Position numbers and translations under genes: made by a program
Assembly (NCBI RefSeq): GCF_036323735.1
Contig: NC_086029.1
Span: 7,921,816 to 7,985,815 of the forward strand
Length of the DNA: 64,000 nucleotides
DNA from: Rattus norvegicus
Taxonomy: Eukaryota; Chordata; Mammalia; Rodentia; Muridae
Direction of reading: 5' to 3'
Notes under the pieces: generated by a model
Database searches by the model: none
What the model was told of the DNA's origin: nothing
The model's input: only the letters and a program-made list of their open reading frames with translations
Shown: positions 1-14,900 of the stretch, piece by piece
Position numbering within the stretch: the stretch's first letter is position 1
How the letters are laid out: each line of letters begins with the position of its first letter

Positions 1-3000
1 AATAGGATTCGCATGTAATAAGCTTGTTATTCAAGATAGAGCAACGTTTTAACGAACTGAAACACTGTTTCTTTGTGGACTCAGTTAGTTCCCAGTAACC
101 TGCTCTTGTAATATGTGTACTTTTAAACATTTATCAAAATGGGGTGAGCCGAATCTGAGTAACATGGTGAATTCGGGTAGTTCCCAGAGGTCGCAGTAGT
201 AATAAGTGGACTGTTCGGGATATAGAACATTTTTCACGAATGGAATCAAAATTTCTAGGCGAATTCAGCGAGTTCCCAATGGGAAATGCTTGTATGAATT
301 TGCTTTTCGATACAGAGCAACATTTTAAGGAACGGAATCTAAGTATCATGGTGAATTCAGTAGGTTCCCAATAGGATTCGCATGTAATAAGCTTGTTATT
401 CAAGATAGAGCAACGTTTTAACGAACTGAAACACTGTTTCTTTGTGCACTCAGTTCCCAGTAACCTGCTCTTGTAATATGTGTACTTTTAAACATTTATC
501 AAAATTTGGTGAGCCGAATCTGAGTAACATGGTGAATTGGGTTAGTTCCCAATAGGCCGCAGTAGTAATACGTGGACTCTTCGGGATAAAAAAATTTTCA
601 CGAATGGAATCAAAATTTCTAGGCGAATTCAGTGAGTTCCCAAAGGGATATGCTTGTATGAGTTTGCTTTTCAATATAGAGCAACATTTTAAACAACGGA
701 ATCTAAGCATAATGGTGAATTCAGTAGGTTTCCACTAGGATTCGCATGTAATAAGTTTGTTATTCAAGATAGAGCAACGTTTCAACGAACTGAAACACTG
801 TTTCTTTGTGAATTCAGTTAGTTCCCAATAGCCTGCTCTTGTAATACATGTACTTTTAAAGATTTATCAAAATTTGGTGAGCCGAATCTGAGTAACATGG
901 TGAATTCGGTTAGTTCCCAATAGGCCGCAGTAGTAGTAAGTGGACTCTTCAGGATATAGAAAAATTTAAATGAATGGAATCAAAATTTCTAGGAGATTTC
1001 AGTGAGGTCACAATGGGACATGCTTGTATGAGTTTGCTTTTCGATACAGAGCAACATTTTAAGGAACGGAATCTAGGTATCATGGTGAATTCAGTAGGTT
1101 ACCAAAAGGATTCACAGGTAATAAGCTTGTTATTCAAGATAGAGCAACGTTTTAATGAACTGAAACACTGTTTCTTTGTGAATTCATTTAGTTCCCCGTA
1201 GCCTGCTCTTGTAATATGTGTACTTTCAAAGATTTATCAAAATTTGGTGAGCCGAATCTTAGTAACATGGTGAATTCGGGTAGTTCCCAGAGGTCGCAGT
1301 ATTAATAAGTGGACTGTTTGGGATATAGAAAATTTTTCACGAATGGAATCAAAATTTCTAGGCGAATTCAGTGAGTTTCCAAAAGGACATGCTTGTATGA
1401 GTTTGCTTTTCAATATAGAGCAACATTTTAAACAACGGAATCTAAATATAATGGTGAATTCAGTAGGTTCCCAATAGGATTCGCATGTAATAAGTTTGTT
1501 ATTCAAAATAGAGCAACGTTTCAACGAAGTGAAACACTGTTTCTTTGTGAACTCAGTTAGTTCCCAGTAGCCTGCTCTTGTAATATGTGTACTTTAAAGA
1601 TTTATCAAAATTTCGTGAGCCGAATCTGAGTAACATGGTGAATTTGGTTAGTTCCCAATAGGCCGCAGTAGTAGTAAGTGGACTGTTCAGGATATAGAAA
1701 AATTTTCACGAATGGAATCAAAATTTCTAGGCGAATTCAGTGAGGTCACAATGGGACATGCTTGTATGAGTTTGCTTTTCGATACAGAGCAACGTTTTAA
1801 GGGACGGAATCTAGGTATCATGGTGAATTCAGTAGGTTACCAAAAGGATTCACATGTAATAAGCTTGTTCTTCAAGATACAGTAACGTTTTAACGAACTG
1901 AAACATTGTTTCTTTGTGAACTCAGTTAGTTCCCAGTAGCCTGCTCTTGTAATATGTGTACTTTTAAACATTTATCAAAATTCGGTTAGCCGAATCTGAG
2001 TAACATGGTGAATTCGGTTAGTTCCCAATGGGCCACAGTAATAATAAGTGGACTGTTAGGGATATAGAAAAATTTTCACGAATGGAATCAAAATTTCTAT
2101 GCGAAATCAGTCAGTTCCCAAAGGGACATGCTTGTATGAGTTTGCTTTTCTATACAGAGCAACATTTTAAGGAACGGAATCTAGGTATCATGGTGAATTC
2201 AGTAGGTTACCAATAGGATTCACATGTAATAAGTTTGTAATTCAAGATAGAGCAGCGTTTAAACGAACTGAAACACTGTGTCTTTGTGAATTCAGTTAGT
2301 TGACAGTAGCCTGCTCTTGTAAAATGTGTACTTTTAAAGATTTATCAAAATTTGGTGAGCCGAATCGGAGTAACATGGTGAAATCGGATATTCCCAATAG
2401 GATGCAGTAGTAATAAGTGGACTTGTTCGGAATATAGAAAAATTTTCACGAATGGAATCAAAATTTCTAGACGATTTCAGTGAGTTCCCAATGGGACATC
2501 CTTGTATGAGTTTGCTTTTCGATACAGAGCAACATTTTAAGGAACGGAATCTAAGTATCGTGGTGAATTCAAAGGTTCCCAAAAGGATTCGCATGTAATA
2601 AGCTTCTTATTCAAGATAGAGCAAAGTTTTAACGAACTGAAGCACTGTTTCTTTGTGAATTCAGTTAATTCCCAGTAGCCTGCTCTTGTAATATGTGTAC
2701 TTTTAAAGATTTATCAAAATTAAGTGAGCCGAGTCTGAGTAACATGGTGAATTGGGTAGTTCCCAATAGGCCGAAGTAGTAATAAGTGGACTGTTCAGGA
2801 TATAGAAAAATTTTCAGGGATGGAATCAAAATTTCTAAGAGATTTCAGTGAGGTCACAATGGGACATGCTTGTATGAGTTTGCTTTTCGATACAGAGCAA
2901 CATTATAGGAAAGGAATCTAGGTATCATGGTGAATTCAGTAGGTTACCAATAGGATTCACATGTAATGAGCTTGTTATTCAAGATAGAGCAACGTTTTTA

Positions 3001-6000
3001 CGAACTGAAACCCTGTTTTTTTGTGAATTCAGTAATTTCCCAGTAGCCTGCTCTTGTAATATGTGTACTTCTAAAGATTTATCAAAATTTGGTGAGCCGA
3101 ATCTGAGTAACATGGTGAATTCGGGTAGTTCCCAGAGGTCGCAGTTGTAATAAGTGGACTGTTCGGGATATAGAAAATTTTTCACGAATGGAATCAAAAT
3201 TTCTAAGCGAATTCAGTGAGTTCCCAATGGGACATGCTTGTATGAGTTTGCTTTTCGATACAGAGCAACATTTTAAGGAACGAAATCAAAGTATCATGGT
3301 GAATTCAGTAGGGTCCCCATACGATTCGCATGTAATAAGCTTGTTATTCAAGATAGAGCAACGTTTTAACGAACTGAAACACTGTTTCTTTGTGAACTCA
3401 GTTAGTTCCCAGTAGCCTGCTCTTGTATTATGTGTACTTTTAAATATTTATCAAAATTTGGTGAGCCGAATTTGAGTAACATGGTGAATTCGGTTAGTTC
3501 CCAATGGGCCACAGTAGTAATAAGTGGACTCTTCGGGATATAGAAAAAATTTCACGAATGGAATCAAAATTTCTAGGCGAATTCAGTGAGTTCCTAAAGG
3601 GACATGCTTGTATGAGTTTGCTTTTCAATATAGAGCAACATTTTAAGGAACGGAATCTAAGTATCATGGTGAATTCAATAGGTTCCCAATAGGATTCGCC
3701 TGTAATAAGCTTCTTATTCAAGATAGAGCAACGTTTCACAAACTGAAGCACTGTTTCTTTGTGAATTCAGTAAGTCCCCAGTAGCCTGCTATTGTAATAT
3801 CTGTACTTTTAAAGATTTATCAAAATTTGGTGAGCCAAATCTGAGTAACTTGGTGAATTCGATTAGTTCCCAATAGGCCGCAGTAGTAATAAGTGGACTG
3901 TTCAGGATATACAAAAATTTTCACGAATGGTATCAAAATTTCTAGGAGATTTCAGTGAGGTCACAATGGGACATGCTTGTATGAGTTTGCTTTTCGATAC
4001 AGAGCAACATTTTAAGGAACGGAATCTGAGTATCATGGTGATCAATAGGTTCTCAATAGGATTCGCATGTAATAAGCTTCTTATTCAAGATAGAGCAACG
4101 TTTTAATGAACTGAAGCACTATTTCTTTGTGAATTCAGTAAGTTCCCAGTAGCCTGCTCTTGTAATATGTGTACTTTTAAAGATTTATCAAAATTTCCTT
4201 AGCCGAATCGGAGTAACATGGTGAAATCGGATATTCCCAATAGGCTGCAGTAGTAATAAGTGGACTTGTTCGGAATATAGAAAAATTTTCACGAATGGTA
4301 TCAAAATTTCTAGGAGATTTCAGTGAGGTCACAATGGGACATGCTTGTTTGAGTTTTCTTTTCTATACAGAGCAACATTTTAAGGAACGGAATCTAGGTA
4401 TCATGGTGAATTCAGTAGGTTCCCAATAGGATTCGCATGTAATAAGCTTGTTATTCAAGATAGAGCAACGTTTTAACGAACTGAAACACTGTTTCTTTGT
4501 GAATTCAGTTAGTTCCCAGTAGCCTGGTCTTGTAATATGTGTACTTTTAAAGATTTATCAAAATTTGGTGAGCCGAATCTGAGTAACATGGTGAATTCGG
4601 GTAGTTCCCAGAGGTCGCAGTTGTAATATGTGGACTTTTCGGGATATAGAAAATTTTTCACGAATGGAATCAAAATTTCTAGGCGAATTCAGTGAGTTCC
4701 GAATGGGAAATGCTTGTATGAGTTTGCTTTTAGATACAGAGCAACATTTTAATGAAAGGAATCTAAGTATCATGGTGAATTCAGTATGTTCCCATTATGA
4801 TTCGCATGTAATAAGCTTGTTATTCAAGATAGAGCAAAGTTTTAACGAACTGAAACACTTTTTCTTTGTGAATTCCATTAGTTCCCAGTAGCCTGCTCTT
4901 GTAATATGTGTACTTTTAAATATTTATCAAAATTAGGGGAGCCGAATCTGAGTAACATGGTGAATTCCATTAGTTCCCAAAGGGCCACAGTAGTAATAAG
5001 TGGACTCTTCGGGATATAGAAAAATTTCACGAATGGAATCAAAATTTCTAGGCGAATTCAGTGAGTTCCCAATGGGACATGCTTGTATGAATTTGTTTTT
5101 CGATGCAGAGCAACATTTTATGGAACGGAATCTAAGTATCATGGTGAATTCAATAGGTTCCCAATAGGATTCGCATGTAATAAGCTTCCTATTCAAGATA
5201 GAACAAAGTTTTAACGAACTGAAGCACAGTTTCTTTGTGAATTCAGTTAATTCCCGGTAGCCTGCTCTTGTAATATGTGTACTTTTAATGATTTATCAAA
5301 ATTTGGTGAGCCGAATCTGAGTAACATGGTGATTTGGGTTAGTTCCCAATAGGCCGCAGTAGTAATAAGTGGACTGTTCAGGATATAGAAAAATTTTCAG
5401 GAATGGAATCAAAATTTCTAGGAGATTTCAGTGAGGTCACAATGGGACATGCTTGTATGAGTTTCCTTTTCAATATAGGGCAACATTTTTAGGCACGGAA
5501 TCTAAGTATCATGTGAATTCAGTAGTTTCCCAATAGGATTCGCATGTAATAAGCTTGTTATGCAAGATAGAGCAAGTTTTAACGAACTGAAAACTGTTTC
5601 TTTGTGAATTCAGTTAGTTCCCAGTAGCCTGCTCTTGTAATACGTGTACTTTTAAACATTTATCAAAATTTGGTGAGCCGAATCTCAGTAAAATGGTGAA
5701 TTCGGTTAGTTCCCAATGGGCCACAGTAGTAATAAATGTACTCTTCGGGATATAGAAAAATTTTCACGAATGGAATCAAAATTTCTAGGCGAATTCAGTG
5801 ATTTCCCAATGGGACATGCTTGTATGAGTTTCCTTTTCAATATAGGGCAACATTTTTAGGCACGGAATCTAAGTATCATGGTGAATTCAGTAGTTTCCCA
5901 ATAGGATTCGCATGTAATAAGCTTGTTATTCAAGATGGAGGAAGTTTTAGTGAACTGAAATACTGTTTCTTTGTGAATTCAGTTAGTTCACAATAGCCTG

Positions 6001-7081
6001 CTCTTGTAATATGTGTACTTTTAATGATTTATCAAAATTTGGTGAGCCGAACCTGAGTAACATCGTGAATTCGGTTAGTTCCCAATAGGCCGCAGTAGTA
6101 ATGAGTGGACTGTTCGGGATATAAAAAATTTTCACGAATGGAATCAAAATTTCTAGGCGAATTCAGTGAGTTCCCAAAGGGACTTGCTTGTATGAGTTTG
6201 CTTTTCAATATAGAGCAACATTTTAAGGAACGGAATCTAAGTATAATGGTGAATTCAGTAGGTTCCCAATAGGATTTGCATGTAATAAGCTTGTTATGCA
6301 AGATAGAGCAACGTTTTAACGAACTGAAACACTGTTTCTTTGTGAATTCAGTTAGTTCCCAGTTCCTGCCATTGGAATATGTGTACTTTTAAAGATTTAT
6401 CAAAATTTTGTGAACCGAATCTTAGTAACATAGTGAATTCGGTTAGTTAACAATGGGCCACTGTAGTAATAAGTGGACTGTTTGGGTTATAAAAAATTTT
6501 CACGAATGGAATCAAAATTTCTAGGCAACTTCAGTGAGTTCCCAATGGGACATGCTTGTATGAGTTTGCTTTTCAATATAAAGCAACATTTTAAGGAACG
6601 GAATCTAAGTATCATGGTGAATTCAGTAGGTTCCCAATAGGATTCGCATGTAATAAGCTTCTTATTCAAGATAGAGCAACGTTTTAACGAATTGAAACAC
6701 TGTTTCTTTGTGAATTCAGTTAGTTCCCAGTAGCCTGCTCTTGTAATATGTGTACTTTTAAAGATGTATCAAAATTTGGTTAGCCTAATCTGAGTAACAT
6801 GGTGAATTCGGTTAGTTCCCAATAGGCCGCAGTAGTAATAAGTGCACTGTTTAGGATATAGAAAAATTTTCATTAATGGAATAAAAATTTCTAGGAGATT
6901 TCAGTGATGTCCCAGTGGGACATGCTTGATGAGTTTGCTTTTCGATACAGATCAAAATTTTAAGGAACGGAATCTAAGTATCATAGTGTATTCAGTAGGT
7001 TACCAACAGGATTCACATGTAATAAGCTTGTTATTCAAGATAGAGCAACGTTTTAACGTCACTGAAACAATGTTTCTTTGT

Positions 7082-7818
7082 GAATTCAGTTAGTTGCCAG
7101 TAGCCTGCTCTTGTAATATGTGTACTTTTAAAGATTTATCAAAATTTGGTGAGCCGTATCTGAGTAACATTGTGAATTCGGGTAGTTCCCAGAGGTCGCA
7201 GTAGTAATGAGCGGACTGTTCGGGATATAGAAAAGTTTTCAGGAATGGAATCAAAATTTCTAGGCGAATTCAGTGAGTTCCCAATGGGACATGCTTGTAT
7301 GAGTTTGCTTTTCAATATCAATCAACATTTTAAGGAACGGAATCTAAGTATCCTGGTGAACACAGTAGGTTTCCAATAGGATTCGCATGTAATAAGCTTG
7401 TTATTCAAGATAGAGCAACGTTTTAACGAACTGAAACACTATTTCATTGTGAATTCATTAGTTCCCCGTAGCCTGCTCTAGTAATATGTGTACTTTTAAA
7501 GATTTATCAAATTTTGGTGAGCCGAATCTGAATAACATTGTGAATTCGGGCAGTTCCCAGAGGTCGCAGTAGTAATAAGTGGACTGTTCGGGATATAGAA
7601 AAGTTTTCAGGAATGGAATCAAAATTTCTAGGCGAATTCAGTGAGTTCCCAATGGGACATGCTTGTATGAGTTTGTTTTTCAATATCAATCAACATTTTA
7701 AGGAACGGAATCTAAGTATCATGGTGACCACAGTAGGTTTCCAATAATATTCGCATGTAATAAGCTTGTTATTCAAGATAGAGCAACGTTTTAACGAACT
7801 GAAACACTGTTTCATTGT
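7082..7818. repeat. Local tandem duplication of one tetramer (2 x ~368 bp)
   Basis: Units 7082-7450 and 7451-7818 share private variants that are uncommon elsewhere. These are CAGAGGTCGC with GAAAAGTTTTCAGG in monomer B, CAATATCAATCAAC in monomer C and GTTTCCAATA in monomer D. The second unit differs from the first by a few bases. This is the simplest amplification step seen: one whole tetramer copied next to itself. Confidence 0.8.
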
Positions 7819-8279
7819 GAATTCATTAGTTCCCCGTAGCCTGCTCTAGTAATATGTGTACTTTTAAAGACTTATCAAAATTTGGTGAGCCGAATCTGAG
7901 TAACATGATGATTTCGGTTAGTTTCCAATAGGCCGCAGTAGTAATAAGTGGACTGTTCGGGATATAAAAAAATTTTAACGAAGGGAATCAAAATTTCTAG
8001 GCGAATAAAGTGAGTTCCCAAAGGGACATGCTTGTATGAGTTTGCTTTTCGATACAGAGCAACATTTTAAGGAAAGGAATCTAAGAATCATGGTGAATTC
8101 AGTGGGTTCCCATTAGGATTCGCATGTTATAAGCTTGTTATTCAAGATAGAGCAACGTTTTAACGAACTGAAACACTGTTTCTCTGTGAACTCAGTTAGT
8201 TCCCTTTAGCCTGCTCTTGTAATATGTGTACTTTTAAACATTTATCAAAATTTGTGAGCCGAATCTGAGTAACATGGTG

Positions 8280-8960
8280 AATTCGGTTAGTTCCCAATGG
8301 GCCACAGTAGTAATAAGTGGACTCCTCGGGATGTAGAAAAATTTTCAAGTATGGAATCAAAAATTCTAGGCGAATTCAGGGAGTTCCCAATGGGACATGC
8401 GTGTATGAGTTTGTTTTTCAATATAGAGCGACATTATAAGGAACGGAATATAAGTATCATGGTGAATTCAGTAGGTTCCCAATAGGATTCGCATGTAATA
8501 AGCTTGTTATGCAAGATAGAGCAACGTTTTAACGAACTGAAACACTGTTTCTTTGTGAATTCAGTAGTTCCCAGTAGCCTGCTCTTGTAATATGTGTACT
8601 TTTAAAGATTTATCAAAATTTGGTGAGCCGAATCTGAGTGACATGATGAATTCGGTTCTTTCCCAATAGGCCGCTTAGTAATAAGTGGACTGTTCAGGAT
8701 ATAGAAAAATTTTCACGAATGGTATCAAAATTTCTAGGAGATTTCAGTGAGGTCCCAATGGGACATGCTTGTTTGAGTTTGCTTTTTGATACAGAGCAAC
8801 ATTTTAAGGAACGGAATCTAAGTATCATGGTGAATTCAGTAGGTTACCAATAGGATTCACATGTAATAAGCTTGTTATTCAAGATAGAGCAACGTTTTAA
8901 CGAACTGAAACACTGTTTCTTTGTGAATTCAGTTAGTTCCCAGTAGCCTGCTCTTGTAAT
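8280..8960. repeat. Copy 1 of ~680-bp segment repeated 1,108 bp downstream
   Basis: Carries private markers also found in 9,388-10,068: TTTCAAGTAT in monomer B, TTCAGGGAGTTCCC with CATGCGTG in monomer C, and GAGTGACATGATG followed by CCGCTTAG in the next A/B. The offset of 1,108 bp is three tetramers. Several substitutions separate the copies, so the event is not very recent. Confidence 0.8.
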
Positions 8961-9387
8961 ATGTGTACTTTTAAACATTTATAAAAATTGGTTGAGCCGA
9001 ATCTGAGTAATATGGTGAATTTGGGTAGGTCCCAGAGGTTGCAGTAGTAATAAGTGGACTGTTCGGGATATAGATAAATTTTCACGAATGGAATCAAAAT
9101 TTCTATGAGATTTCAGTGAGTTCCCAATGGGACATCCTTGTATGAGTTTGCTTTTCGATACAGAGCAACATTTTAAGGAACGGAATCTAAGTATCATGGT
9201 GAATTCACTAGGTTCCCAATAGGATTCGCATGCAATAAGCTTGTTATTCAAGATAGAGCAACGTTTTAACGAACTGAAACACTGTTTATTTGTTAATTCA
9301 GTTAGTTCCCAGTAGCCTGCTCTTGTAATATGTGTACTTTTAAAGATTTATCGAAATTTGGTGAGCCGAATCTGAGTAACATGGTGA

Positions 9388-10068
9388 ATCCGGTTAGTTC
9401 CCAATGGGCCACAGTAGTAATAAGTGGACTCTTCGGGATATAGAAAAAAATTTCAAGTATAAAATCAAAATTTCTAGGCGAATTCAGGGAGTTCCCAATG
9501 GGACATGCGTGTATGAGTTTGTTATTCAATATAGAGCAACATTTTAAGGAACGTAATATAAGTATCATGGTGAATTCAGTAGGTTCCCAATAGGATTCAC
9601 ATCTAATAAGCTTGTTATGCAAGATAGAGCAACGTTTTAATGAACTGAAACACTGTTTCTTTGTGAATTCAGTAGTTCTCAGTAGCCTGCTCTTGTAATA
9701 TGTGTACTTATAAAGATTTATCAAAATTTGGTGAGCCGAATCTGAGTGACATGATGAATTCGGTTCGTTCCCAATAGGCCGCTTAGTAATAAGTGGACTG
9801 TTCAGGATATAGAAAAATTTTCACGAATGGAGTCAAAATTTCTAGGAGATTTCAGTGAGGTCCCAATGGGACATGCTTCTATGAGTTTGCTTTTCGATAC
9901 AGAGCAACATTTTAAGGAACGGAATCTAAGTATCATGGTGAATTCAGTAGGTTACCAATAGGATTCACATGTAATAAGCTTGTTATTCAAGATAGAGCAA
10001 CGTTTTAACGAACTGAAACACTGTTTCTTTATGAATTCAGTTAGTTCCCAGTAGCCTGCTCTTGTAAT
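9388..10068. repeat. Copy 2 of ~680-bp segment (1,108-bp offset)
   Basis: Matches 8,280-8,960 over its length with the same rare markers (TTTCAAGTAT, TTCAGGGAG, CATGCGTG, GAGTGACATGATG). A third, shorter match to the TTTCAAGTAT/TTCAGGGAG part occurs near 58,800-58,860 in block V. That links blocks I and V. Confidence 0.8.
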
Positions 10069-11870
10069 ACGTGTGCTTTTAAAGATTTATCAAAATTTGG
10101 TGAGCCGAATCTGAGTAACATGGTGAATTCGGGTAGTTTCCAGAGGTCGCAGTAGTAATAAGTGGACTGTTCGGGATATAGAAAATTTTTCACGAATGCA
10201 ATCAAAATTCTAGTTGAATTCAGTGAGTTCCCAATGGGACATGCTTGTATGAGTTTGCTTTTCAATATAGAGCAACATTTTAAGGAACGGAATCTAAGTA
10301 TCATGGTGAATTCAGTAGGTTCACAATAGGATTCGCATGTAATAAGCTTGTTATTCAAGATAGAGCAACGTTTTAACGAACTGAAACACTGTTTCTTTGT
10401 GAATTCAGTTAGTTTCCAGTACCTGCCATTGTAATATGTGTACTTTTAAAGATTTATCAAAATTTGGTGAGCCGAATCTTAGTAACATAGTGAATTCGGT
10501 TAGTTAACAATGGGCCATGTAGTAATAAGTGGACTGTTCTGGTTATAAAAAATTTTCACGAATGAAATCAAAATTTCTAGGCAACTTCAGTGAGTTCCCA
10601 ATGGGAAATGCTTGTATGAGTTTGCTTTCAATATAGAGCAAAATTTTAAGGAACTGAATCTAAGTATCATGGTGAATTCAGTAGTTTCCCAATAGGATTC
10701 GCATGTAATAAGCTTATATTAAAGGTAGAGCAATGTTTCAACGAACTGAAACACTGTTTCTTTGTGAATTCAGTTAGTTCCCAGTAGCAAGCTCTTGTGA
10801 TATGTGTACTTTTAAAGATTTATCAAAATTTGGTGAGCCGAATCAGAGTAACATGGTGAATTCGGTTAGTCCCCAATGGGCCACAGTAGTAATAAGTGTA
10901 CTGTTCGGGATATAGAAAAATTTTCACGAATTGAATCAAAATTTCTAGGCGAATTCAGTGAGTTCCCAAAGGGACATGCTTGTATGAGTTTGCTTTTCAA
11001 TATAGAGCAACATTTTAAAAAACGGAATCTAAGTATCATTGTGAATTCAGTAGGTTCCCAATAGGATTCGCATGTAATAAGCTTGTTATTCAAGATAGAG
11101 CAACGTTTTTACGAACTGAAACACTGTTTCTTTGTGAATTCAGTTAGTTCCCAGTAGCCTGCTCTAGTAATATGTGTACTTTTAAAGATTTCAAAATTTC
11201 GTGAGCCGAATCTTAGTGAAATGGTTAATTCGGTTTGTTCGCAATGGGCCGCAGTAGTAATAAGTGGACTGTTCGGGATATAGAAAAATTTTCACGAATG
11301 GAATCAAAATTTCTAGGAGATTTCAGTGAAGCCAATGGGACATGCTTGTATGAGGTTGTTTTTCAATATAGAGCAACATTTTAAGGAACGGATTCTAAGT
11401 ATCATGGTGAATTCAGTAGGTTCCCTATAGGATTTGCATGTAATAAGCTTCTTATTCTAGATAGAGCAACGTTTTAACGAGCTGAAACACGGTTTCCTTG
11501 TGAATTCAGTTAGTTCCCAGTAGCCTGCTCTTGTAATATGTGTACTTTTTTAGATTTATGATAATTGGTGAGCCGAATCTGAGTAACATGGTATATTTGG
11601 TTAGTTACCAATAGGCCGCAGTAGTAATAAGGGGAGTGTTCGGGATATAGAAAAATTTTCACGAATGGAATCAAAATTTCTAGGCGAATTAGGTGAGTTC
11701 CCAATGGGACATGCTTGTATGAGTTTGCTTTTAAATATAGAGCAACATTTTAAGGAACGGAATCTAAGTATCATGGTGAATTTAGTAGGTTCACAATACG
11801 ATTCGCATGCAATAAGCTTCTTATTCAAGATAGAGCAATGTTTTAACGAACTGAAACACTATTTCTTTGT

Positions 11871-11960
11871 GAATTCAGTTAGTTCCCAATACGATTCGCA
11901 TGTAATAAGCTTGTTATTCAAGATAGAGCAACGTTTTAATGAACTGAAACACCGATTTTT
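11871..11960 (+). repeat. Extra D monomer (D-D pentamer), 90 bp
   Basis: After a normal D, the sequence starts again with an A-like GAATTCAGTTAGTTCCCA but continues AATACGATTCGCATGTAATAAG, which is D. Only then does the true A begin, at 11,961. The unit is therefore A-B-C-D-D. The A-like head on a D body suggests an unequal crossover within the shared box. Its end is shortened (CACCGATTTTTGAATTC). Confidence 0.9.
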
Positions 11961-14900
11961 GAATTCAGTTAGTTCCCAGTAGCAGGCTCTTGTAATATGT
12001 GTACTTTAAAGATTTATCAAAATTTGGTGAGCCCAATCTGAGTAACATGGTGAATTCAGTTAGTTCCCAATAGGCCGCAGTAGTAATAAGTGGACTGTTT
12101 GGGATATAGAAAAATTTTCACGAATGGAATCAAAATTTCTAGGCGAAATCAGTGAGTTCCCAATGGGACATGCTAGTATGAGTTTGCTTTTCAATATAGA
12201 GCAACATTTTAAGGAACGGATTCTAAGTATCATGGTGAATTCAGTAGGTTCCCTATAGGATTTGCATGTAATAAGCTTCTTATTCTAGATAGAGCAACGA
12301 TTTAACGAACTGAAACACTGTTTCCTTGTGAATTCAGTTAGTTCCCAGTAGCCTGCTCTTGTAATAAGTGTACTTTTTAAGATTTATGATAATTGGTGAG
12401 CCGAATCTGAGTAACATGGTGAATTCGGTTAGTTTTCAATAGGCCGCAATAGTAATAAGTGGAGTGTTCGGGATATAGAAAAATTTTCACGAATGGAATC
12501 AATTTTCTAGGCGAATTCAGTGAGTTCCCAATGGGATATGCTTGTATCAGTTTGCTTTTCAATATAGAGCAACATTTTAAGGAACAGAATCTAAGTATCA
12601 TGGTGAATTCAGTAGGTTCCCAATACGATTCGCATGGAATAAGCTTGTTATTCAAGTTAGAGCAAGTTTTAACGAACTGAAACACCGATTCTTTTTGAAT
12701 TCAGTTAGTTCCCAGTAGCAGGCTCTTGTAATATGTGTACTTTTAAAGATTTAATAAAATTTGGTGAGCCGAATCTGAGTAATATGGTGAATTCAGTTAG
12801 TTCCCAATAAGCCGCAGTAGTAATAAGTGGACTGTTCTGGATATAGAAAAATTTTCACGAATGGAATCAAAATATCTAGGCGAAATCTGTGAGTTCCCAA
12901 TGGGACATGATTGTATGAGTTTGCTTTTCAATATAGAGCAACATTTTAAGGAACGGAATCTAAGTATCATGGTGATTTCAGTAGGTACCCTTTAGGATTC
13001 GCATATAATGAGCTTGTTATTCAAGATAGAGCAATGTTTTAACGAACTGAAACACTGTTTCTTTGTGAATTCAGTTAGTTCCAGTAGCAGGCCCTTGTAC
13101 TATGTGTACTTTTATAGATTTATCAAAATTTCGTGAGTCTAATCTGAGTAACATCTTGAATTCGGTTAGTTCCTAATAGGCCGCAGTAGTAATAAGTGGA
13201 CTATTCGGGATTTAGAAAAATTTTCACGAATGGAATCAAAATTTTTAGGAGATTTCAGTGATTTCCCAATGGGACATGCTTGTATCGTTTCGTTTTCAAT
13301 ATAGAGCAATATTTTAGGGAACGGAATATAAGTATCATGGTGAATTCCGTAGGTTCCCAGTACGATTCGCATGTAATAAGCTTGTTATTCAAGATAGAGC
13401 AACGATTCAACACACTGAAACACTGATTCTTTTTGAATTCAGTTAGTTCCCAGTAGCAGGCTCTTGCAATATGTGTACTTTAAAGATTTATCAAAATTTG
13501 GTGAGCCGAATCTGAGTAACCTGGTGAATTCAATTAGTCCCAATAGGCCGCAGTAGTAATAAGTGGACTCTTCGGGATATAGAAAATTTTTCACGAATGG
13601 AATCAAAATTTCTAGGCGAATTCAGTGAGTTCCCAATGGGACATGCTTGTATGAGTTTGCTTTTCAATATAGAGCAACATTTTAAGGAACGGAATCTAAG
13701 TATCATGGTGATTTCAGTAGGTTCCCATTAGGATTCGCATGTAATGAGCTTGTTATTCAAGATAGAGCAATGTTTTAATGAACTGAAACACTGTTTCTTT
13801 GTGAATTCAGTTATTTCCCAGTAGCAGGCCCTTGTAATATGCGTACTTTTAAAGATTTATCAAAATTTGTTGAGCCGATATGAGTAATATCTTGAGTTCG
13901 GTTAGTTCCCAATAGGCCGCAGTAGTAATAAGTGGACTGTTTGGGATTTAGAAAAATTTTCACGAATGGAATCAAAATTTCTAGGAGATTTCAGTGATTT
14001 CCCAATGGGACATGCTTGTATACTTTCGTTTTCAATATAGAGCAACATTTTAGGGAACGGAATCTAAGTATCATGGTGAATTCAGTAGGTTCCCAATAGG
14101 ATTCGCGTGTAATAAGCTTGTTATTCAAGATAGAGCAACGTTTCAACGAATTGAAACACTGTTTCTTTGTGGATTCAGTTAGTTCCCAGTAGCAGGCTCT
14201 TGTAATATGTGTCCTTTTAAACATTTATCAAAATAGGGTGAGCCGAATCTGAGTAACATGGTGAATTCGGTTAGTTCCCAATGGGCCACAGTAGTAATAA
14301 GTGGACTCTTTGGGATATAGAAAATTTTCGCGAATGGAATCAAAATTTCCAGGCTAATTCAGTGAGTTCCCAATGCGACATGCTTGTATGAGTTTTCTTT
14401 TCAATACAGAGCAATATTTTAAGTAACGGAATCTAAGTTTCATGGTGAATTCAGTAGGTTCCCAATAGGATTCGCAAGTAATAAACATGTTATTCAAGAT
14501 AGAGCAACTTTTTCAAGAACTGAAACACTGTTTCTTGTTTCTTTGTGAATTCAGTTAGTTCCCAGTAGCAGTGTCTTGTAAAATGTGTACTGTTAAAGGT
14601 TATCAAAATTTGGTGAGCTCAATCTGAGTAACATGGTGAATTCGGTTAGTTCCCAATGTGCCGCAGTATTAATAAGTGGACTGTTCAGGATATAGAAAAA
14701 TTTTCACGAATGGAATCAAAATTTCTAGGCGTCTTCAGTGAGTTCCCAATGGTAGATACTTGTATGAGTTTGCTTTTCAATATAGAGCAACATTTTAAGA
14801 AATGGAATCTAAGTATCATGGTGAATTCAGTAGGTTCCCAATAGGATTCGCATGTAATAAGATTGTTATTCAAGACAGAGCAACGTTTTAACGAACTGAA

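Larger units (their letters stand above)
1..11400. repeat. Block I: regular tetramer array with alternating C/D subtypes
   Basis: About 31 tetramers in unbroken A-B-C-D order. A monomers mostly carry CCTGCTCTTG. Two C forms (CAATATAG and CGATACAG) and two D forms (GGTTCCC..GCATG and GGTTACC..CACATG) are interleaved. D2 copies near 1,091, 1,835, 2,202 and 2,942 are one or two tetramers apart. Small indels are frequent, for example a 4-bp loss at the A start near 443. Neighbouring units differ visibly, so this block looks older than block IV. The right boundary is soft. Confidence 0.75.
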
